Shown: piece by piece, positions 56,571 to 64,000 of the stretch
How the letters are laid out: each line of letters begins with the position of its first letter
Numbering within the stretch: the stretch's first letter is position 1
Source of the DNA: Pterobdella sp. o SKG-2022
Lineage: Eukaryota; Annelida; Clitellata; Hirudinida; Piscicolidae
Assembly: GCA_964035795.1 (NCBI GenBank)
Contig: OZ038322.1
Coordinates: 15,609,447-15,673,446 of the forward strand
DNA length: 64,000 nt
Direction of reading: 5' to 3'
Made by a program: the position numbers and the translations under genes
Notes under the pieces: generated by a model
Seen by the model: the letters and a program-made list of their open reading frames with translations, nothing else
Database searches by the model: none
What the model was told of the DNA's origin: nothing

Positions 56571-59500
56571 ATGAATTATTTCGACACCTATCGTTTTGGA
56601 CATTCTAATGATTGGGGTTCCACTCGTTTTCGTTTCAGAACAAGTTCTAACATAAGAAAAGATCCTGTTAGACCTTCAGGAATAAAAAAAACTTATCGAG
56701 GAAAAACATATGATTCAATCAAGGAAGAATGTTTGAAAGATGGTGTTTTATTTGAAGATCCAGATTTCACCGCCACGGATGAGAATATCTTTTATTCTTG
56801 CAAACCTCCACGTACTTTTGAATGGCTCAGACCCTCAGTGAGTTAATGCATTACAATATTTTTCATGTTTTATCTTTGCAACATCTCATCAACATCTTTT
56901 GAAATATACCTTCAAATGAATTAACTTGCATAATATTAAAATCAATAATGAGCTTGCTGTAAATTATAAGCAACTATCAGTTAAAGTATTATAAAACATT
57001 TTCAAAGGATTTCAAAAAGGTTAAACTATTAAAAATATTGAAAAATAAAAAATAGAATATATATTTTTTAAATTTCACAATGAAATCAGTATTATAAAAC
57101 TTTTAAAAAATTTTTTATTGAGTATTACAATTTGATGATAAAATGAATGACACAATTTATATCTAAACTCAAATCTGTTGCAACCACTTTACATTGTTTT
57201 TTGTTTTCAAGGGTGTTTTAGCTGAAAAAAAAATTTATTTTCATTATAATTTGATGTGTTCAAAAAATTTTTGAAACATTTCTATTATATTTACCTCTGA
57301 AAAAGCATGAAAACTGATGTGATTTTCTATTAATAGGATTTATAATATGTTTAAAATATCTTCTTGCATTTCATTTTTTATTTAGATAAAAACAGGGATA
57401 TTTGATGAACTAACAAATTTTTTTTTCATAATTATGGGTTTTTAAATTATCTATTTTCACAGATATATATTTTCAATAATGGCTCCAACATATACAACAA
57501 GTTAAAAATAACGCTATTTTAAGAAGAAAACTTAGTCTTGCATGGTTGCTATGGCTTTTATATAGTTCTTTTTGAATTTATTTTTTCTTTCATTTTTATT
57601 CATTTTTTTTTATTTTGAAGTTAATTTTAGAAATTTTATTTTTAACAATTTTTGTGAACTATTATAAAGATGGTTTTAATTGAATATAAAGATAAATGCA
57701 CTTATTTTTATTTTTTTCAATTTAAAAATCTACATCTTACTTTTTTTATGATATTATTTAGAAACTTAATATTAATATCGTCGATAAAGCATCTATTTTT
57801 GTGACATAGCGCCACAAATATGTTTCCCTGGAACTCTGCAGAGATTTTCAACATACATCTGAGTGGTGTTTTCATATTATTGCTCAAAAACTACAATAAT
57901 TTACATTCTATCTGCAATTAAGATAGAACAGGCTGCACAAACGGTTGTTTTATGGGGTTTTCAAGCATCATCATCTTTATCATCTTCATCATCCTCATCA
58001 TCTTCGTTATCATCGCCGGGTTTTTTATTAGTTATCATAGAGTTAATGTGTTTTTCGAAAATCATCATTACCGTATTACCAATTAGCATAGAAATCAATT
58101 TACCACAGGAGATAGCGGCTCGTAACGGGGGCATAGCAGAGTTCATGGTAGACGGAGCGTCCAGGTTCGACATCAAGCAAGGAGAACTAGGTCAGTTTCC
58201 AGTCATGTGTTAAATATAAATATACACATGCTTGTTTGCATTGGTTGGATGTCGAAAACACGTGGTAGAGCATTAAATTAGTTTTTCGATTTGATGCCTT
58301 ACAGTTAAATAACAAGGGATATAATGGCAGGTGATTGTTGGATGCTGGCAGCGGTTGCGTCATTGTGTGAGCACCCGCCTCTGCTAGAGAATGTCATCCC
58401 ATCCGACCAGAGTTTTAGAGAGGGGGAGTATGCGGGCATCTTCAGGTTCAGATTCTGGGTCTTTGGGCGCTGGGAAGAAGTGCGTCGTTTGATGTTTATG
58501 TTGTTTTTGTGGGCGATGTAGGGGTTTGGTGTTTATGTGGTTTTTATGAATTATGGAGGGGCTCCAATCAAATCAATTAAATCCTTTCCATAGCCCGTTT
58601 TCCTTTACTAAAGATTGCTCTTTTTAAAAGATCTATCTCGAAGTCGGCCTTTCCATTCAGAGCGATTGACAGGATCTGCACAAAACATGCCTAGCTTTCT
58701 TTTTTCTTTCAATACATGTTTGTTACAAGTTTTTTTCGGTCTTTTAGGTTTTTTGCAAAAATCTTTTTACAACTTTTGCATCTGCGAAATGACACCAGCG
58801 CTAAGCTCCACGTGTCCAAACCACCTCATTTTGTTGGTACGTAAAACTACTTCAACATTCTGAATGCCAAGTTTAGAAATAAAAGAGTCTGAATGAACGT
58901 TATCATTCGCTTTAACGTTGCACATTCAGCGAATCATGGCCAGGTGGTTTCGTTTAAGACGGTTCAACGCGAACACTGTTACAGCCCATGTTTCAGCAGC
59001 ATGCAACATAGCGCGTCTGACAGGTTAAATAAATACGACTTTTCATCAAAAAGATAGATGTCGATTAGTGAGAAGAGGTAGAAGTTGGCGAAACTTACCC
59101 CAGGCACACTTATAACGTGCTTCAATGACGTCCTGGTTGTCACGTCGCATTCGCTTAGCCATCGGTATATTTCAACAAATCTTGCATTGATTGTCTTGAA
59201 AACATTTTTTTCAGCTTCATTTTTGGCAAGGTGGACATCAGGGTTGGATGCACCTTTCGCAGCTTGATAACTGTTTCTACTCTCTTCATTTTTACATTTT
59301 CGCTCAAGAGACATCTTTCTGAATCTTGTCATTCCACCACCACGTCTGCCTCTTCCAAGTGTGTTTTGCAAAGGCTCCACAAACTTGTTTTGCTGCATAA
59401 ATCGGTTTGAAGGATATATTTGTAAATAATGTTGAACTCACATTTATTGATGGCATTGCAAGGTGATAGTGGATGACCGCCTTCCCACATACAACGGGCG

Positions 59501-62500
59501 TCTGGTGTTCATGCGCTCAACTGATGGCTGTGAGTTCTGGAGCTCCTTGTTCGAGAAGGCATATGCCAAGTACTTCTTTGTTTTTTTATTTCGAATAATT
59601 TTCAAAACTATTTGCTATAGTTTGATTGCATTTGAAAGGTGAATAAAATATTTTCAAATTTTGTTGATCGAATTTATTCTTTTTATTAATAAAATGGGCA
59701 ACCGAATGCTTTTTGTTGGTATTTCTGGCATTCAGAGGAAACAATAGCACACACTTCATCAAATAATTTATCCATAATGAATTCCTTCAATGTTTAAATG
59801 ATAAAGATGTAAGCAAGCACGTTCAAAACTACTAGAGGTGTCATATCCTGCCGACTTCTGGTACTAATATTTGTTGCTGCACTAAGTTTATTTTATTTAT
59901 AACGCAGATTGAGTGGCAGTTACGAGGCGTTAAAAGGAGGCACGGCGGGAGAGGCTTTCGTGGATTTCACAGGGGGAGTCGCTGAGTCATTTGATTTGAG
60001 AGACAGTGCTTCTGCCAACCTGCTCCAAGTCATGCTCAAGGCCGCTCCCAAACAAGCCCTTATGAGTGTTTCTATCGAGGTATCTTCATGCGTGTGTGTG
60101 CAATAAGAGTATGTGTTTCCTAATAAATCGAAAAGTTTCGTTGAAAACTTTTGAACATTTTTGTGTTATATTTTAGCATTTCAATATTAGGCTTGAAAGT
60201 TAATCATATTTAAAACATAGAAAGGTTTTTTGGTCGATTAGGAACTAGTAGTTTATTGAAAATAATGATATTTAAGTACCCATGATTATAGAAAATATCC
60301 TGTAAAATGACATTAAATTTTCTAAAAGCATTTAAGATTTACAAATAAATCAAATCTTTTATGGTCTGGTCCCCTCAATGAATGGTTCAGAATGCATTAA
60401 CCACTCTCAGGATTTGGATGTGGGCATGGAGAGCAGGCTGGAGAACGGACTAGTGGCCTTCCATGCGTACAGCATCACTGCGGTCAAAATGGTTTGAAGC
60501 CACTTTTAATATTTATCACTTCAGTCAAGATGGTTTGGAGCCATTTTTATAACATACTCTACCTTTATAGCATGTTCCACTTCACTTTATAACATGTTTT
60601 AGATATCTTTGTAAGCGAGAGGACTTGGAAGTTATGTAAGTCACGTAAAAGTTGTGGTGTTTTGAATATTTGATTAACTGGTCTTTGAAATTCACACTTA
60701 ACTTCATCAGGTAACTAACGGGTAGTTAATAAAACATTTGAAATGCAATCATTTTATAGCACTAATGTGGCAGGCTTACACTCATCAGTAGTAAAATATA
60801 TAATGATAATAATATTGCTGGAGAAGAGGAAGATGCTGACTATAATAAAATTTTGAGATAAAAGTTAATATGCGATCAATAAAGTTTTTTAAAGTTATTA
60901 TGCACGTAAGGCGTTTTTGCAGGTGGAGATAAAGACCCGAAGTTTGGAGGGAAAGATTCCACTGGTGAGGCTGAGAAATCCCTGGGGGAATGAGGTGGAG
61001 TGGAATGGAGCCTGGAGCGACAAGTTTGTATATTCATTCGTTGGAGCACCTTCACTCATGCATCAACTTTATTCATACATACAACCACATGCACAGTTTA
61101 TGTATTAAACTATTAAATGAGAGCTGGTGAAAATTGTGAGATTTCATATGCAAATGGCTTGTTTTAAAGATATTTGCCAGAGACTTGTTGCAATCTTGGT
61201 GCAACATGAAGTAGTGATGAGGAGTTGCACCTGGATGTGCAAGAGTGAATGTGTTATTTGAACGTGCAGGTCTCAAGAGTGGAATCTCATTCCAGAAGAT
61301 GAGAAGCAAGAGATTGGACTGGTGAATGAGAGGGATGGAGAGTTTTGGTGAGTTGGAGGTTCTGGCTTTCCAGATGAATTATGAATGCGTTTAAAAACCT
61401 CCAGGATGTCGTTCAAGGACATGGTGAAAAACTTCAGCAAGTTAGAAATAGGTAGTGTTCATTTAATAGTTAAGATCAGAAGCAAAATTTCACAGTAGAG
61501 AATTATTTGACTTCATGACCTATGACCCAAAAGGTTACTTGGGGATAGACAGCGTAGATCAGGGACAAACACTAGGAGGCACCAAAAAGTCATGGGAGGT
61601 CAGCGTTTTGGAGGGGTCATGGGTTAAGAACGTGTCATCCGGAGGTTGCAGAAACAATCTAGGTTGGTTCCAGTCATTCAATGTTTTGTTTCGAAGCTCT
61701 CATAGAAATAAATAACGTTTTTTTTATAATTTCCAATATTGTTTTGTCATCTAAACAAGGCTTTTTTATAAGCTCTTACTGTATTGTTAGTTGAATTATG
61801 TTCCATTTATATATGGTCTTTGCTATGTCTTTTGAATTATGTTTCATAACATCCATATAATGCTTATTTTTTTATACTAATTTCATTTTTATCTTTTCCT
61901 AATTTTTCGGTTTAAATAATGACTTTATCTTGGGAACTTATCCTTAAAATAATCTCCAAACACATTCAATTGTAACTACACAACAAACCTCTATTCAGAT
62001 CAGCACTTATATCCTGTCACAGCGTAATTGTTATTTTCATCAAGCTTATTTCAATTGTATTACGTGACAGCTTAATATTTTAAACATATTTTTTTTGATC
62101 TGTTATTTTCATTAGTAATAACATCGTCTATGATATTTTTCACTATTTATAATTCATATTCAATGATGTTCATCTACAAAAGATTTGCTTAGAAGGGTTG
62201 ACGCTAATAATTATTATTGGTTATGCATGTGATGGTGTGTTTGATGAACTCGTGCGTGCTGAGCATTACTTTAAAAGGCTCCTACATAGCGCCCTAGCAT
62301 TTGGGGCTGGTGCCTTTTTAGAGTAAAAATCTAAACCCTTTTTTGTCCTCCAGTAATCTTTTAGGGTCACTAACTTCATCTAGTCAAAATGGTTTTTTTG
62401 GAGGAATCTGACTATTTCATCAGCCTGTTTTCACCAGGCTAAGTTTCTATAAAAACCCTTTATAAGCAAAAACTGATACTTAACATCCTGATTATGAAGA

Positions 62501-64000
62501 TAGAGTACGTTCCTAACCTACTCAGAGAATATGCAAGTAAATGGAAAAAAATAAATCATGCGTGCACCACACATCACCTTGCCTGCAAGGGAGTTGGGGA
62601 TTCAAGTATAATTTATGATCGCAAATAAATAATGATATGAAAATATTCTTCGTATTGAAAAGTATTGCAAATGTGTGGTGTAAAATATACAATTTTTTCA
62701 AGACAGATCACATCGGGTTTCACATAACAATACAAAAATTAACATAGCTTACATTTTTACTTTCACGTTAGACTCAAGGATGAAACAAAATTTTTGGATA
62801 GAATGCAATAAGACGCAAACGCTTAAAACAACATGTATGTTCAAATCCGTATGCATGACTGGAAAGTTATGTTTTGATGCTGCAATCAAGAACAAAGAAA
62901 CAAATAAACACAACATAGTTTACTATCTCCAATATTCTGTAATGAAGTTAAACTCATGAAAACTATAGCATTATTTTGTAAATAAATTCATATAAATTAC
63001 TTATAATATTTGATGGAACCGTTCCATTGTAATATAGCCATTAATGGACATTTAAACACGTGATTGCAGAGACCTTCGCCATCAATCCCCAGTTCCATTT
63101 TGAAGTCCTTGACGTGGATGAAGATGACCCTGACAACCTAGGTTCGACATTGAATTTCTGACGCTTCATATTTGATGCTTATAATTAATTAATATTTGGC
63201 ACACACATCACTGGTAATATTAGGTTCAGTGTTTATAGCACTGATGCAGAAGGGACGAAGAAAGATGTTCGAGTTTGGGCAGAAGTTGCTTGTGATAGGA
63301 TACGCCATCTACAAAGTGAGCCCTCAGTGAGGTGCATGTTTGGTGGAAGGATGCTCACTCAGTACTGCTCCAATGCAGATGATTTTGATTCGACCTGTCC
63401 ATCAATTATTTAAATAATTATCAGCTGTTTGAATAATACTTCAAATGTCAAAATTGAAGTTTATAAAGTTTTTCAAATCTTGGTATAGTCTATCAAATAT
63501 GGTTTTGAAACATTTTAGTACTCATCACACTAGCTCAAGCCATTGAACCCTCCCACAGCTGGACGCACCCAACCCCAAGCCCTTGGGCAGAAATTTCTTC
63601 GCCTACAACCGCATGCATGCCATGTCTCCAAGCTTCCTCAACAGTAGGTTTGTTTCTTTGACCTCTTCAACTGTACGTCTTTATGTTTGACCTCTTTAGC
63701 AGTATTTCTTGCTAAACAAAAACTCAAAATTTTTTTTAGATTATTCATTTAAATAATCATGAATCAAATAAGCATTTCAAATAAATCTTGATGGATAACA
63801 AAAATAAATGACAATACCGAACCATTGAATCACCACCATTCAGGGAGATCTTTGGGAGACACAGTCTAGAGCCTGGCCACTATTTGTTGGTGCCTTCGAC
63901 TTTCGAGACTGGAGAAGAGGGAGATTTTATGGTTAGACTCTTCAGTGAAAAGCCTGTTAACACCAGGTGTGTTATGTGTGGTTTGGGGGTGGAGAAATGG
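56571..64000 (+). CDS. Calpain (calcium-dependent cysteine protease), 3' end beyond window
   Basis: Exons are 56571-56837, 58109-58190, 58331-58479, 59463-59569, 59908-60079, 60411-60491, 60923-61023, 61270-61347, 61405-61451, 61501-61662, 63070-63141, 63224-63315, 63559-63647 and 63844-63966. Every phase closes, giving about 540 residues so far. The N-terminal anchor reads GVLFEDPDF, then [10 protein letters not shown]. Catalytic Cys is in [16 protein letters not shown], with [12 protein letters not shown] and [17 protein letters not shown] downstream. The His is in [11 protein letters not shown] and the Asn in [14 protein letters not shown]. The CBSW/domain III part has [44 protein letters not shown] and FSEKPVNTR. 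The Gly normally before the catalytic His is Phe. Whether EF hands or another C-terminal domain follow cannot be seen. Start ATG at 56571 rather than an upstream in-frame codon. Confidence 0.93.
58640..59300 (-). mobile_element. Degenerate non-LTR retrotransposon with internal deletion, in a calpain intron
   Basis: Read on the minus strand, 59290 to about 59150 gives [20 protein letters not shown] and [20 protein letters not shown], the linker between endonuclease and reverse transcriptase of LINE-type elements. At about 59010 to 58690 the C-terminal tail appears: [40 protein letters not shown] and KKPKRPKKT, with in-frame stops. The whole central reverse transcriptase is missing between them. 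It is antisense to calpain in the intron between 58479 and 59463. Confidence 0.75.

Overview
This window looks like nuclear DNA from an invertebrate animal. It is strongly AT-rich. Its genes are split by GT-AG introns, and the proteins are metazoan types: a class A GPCR, a lysyl oxidase-like enzyme, a calpain, a conventional G-protein beta subunit and a FERM-FA protein. It also carries animal-type retroelements (non-LTR, Penelope-like and a tRNA-derived SINE). I cannot name the species or phylum from sequence alone.

Layout, left to right. 1-10.9 kb, minus strand: a FERM-FA cytoskeletal adaptor gene with at least 14 exons. It includes a 3.1-kb exon that may be an alternative last exon, plus two further minus-strand exons at the left edge that fit by phase. 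A tRNA-derived SINE lies in one intron. 14.0-17.7 kb, plus: a large helical-repeat-like protein I do not recognise. 17.7-28.1 kb: no gene I can support. 28.15-29.8 kb, plus: a three-exon peptide-type GPCR whose second splice donor sits in a fourfold 33-bp tandem repeat. 29.8-33.4 kb: gene-free, with a long ATT microsatellite. 33.4-39.4 kb, plus: an 11-exon lysyl oxidase-like gene with one SRCR domain. 40.3-43.9 kb, minus: a Gbeta subunit directly downstream of the SRP receptor beta subunit. 44.7-46.9 kb: retroelement fragments. 47.3-51.2 kb, minus: WDR55 directly downstream of the kinase PRPF4B. 51.9-52.7 kb: Penelope-like element debris with hammerhead-like RNA motifs. 53.8-55.9 kb, minus: an intronless M60-like/TCAF protein. 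56.6 kb to the right edge, plus: a calpain with 14 exons in the window and more beyond it, carrying a degenerate non-LTR element in an intron.

Most exon models rest on matching reading frame, splice phase and protein family at each junction. The phases close for every junction in the GPCR, LOXL, GNB, SRPRB, PRPF4B and calpain models. In the FERM gene one junction (7033/6082) does not close and probably hides a microexon. Functionally, the GPCR and Gbeta belong to G-protein signalling, LOXL to extracellular matrix crosslinking, SRPRB to ER targeting, PRPF4B to splicing and WDR55 to rRNA processing. They are unrelated neighbours, except that two pairs are packed closely enough (188 and 193 bp) to raise the question of shared transcription. 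No CRISPR array, rRNA gene, prokaryotic operon or standard functional tRNA gene was seen.
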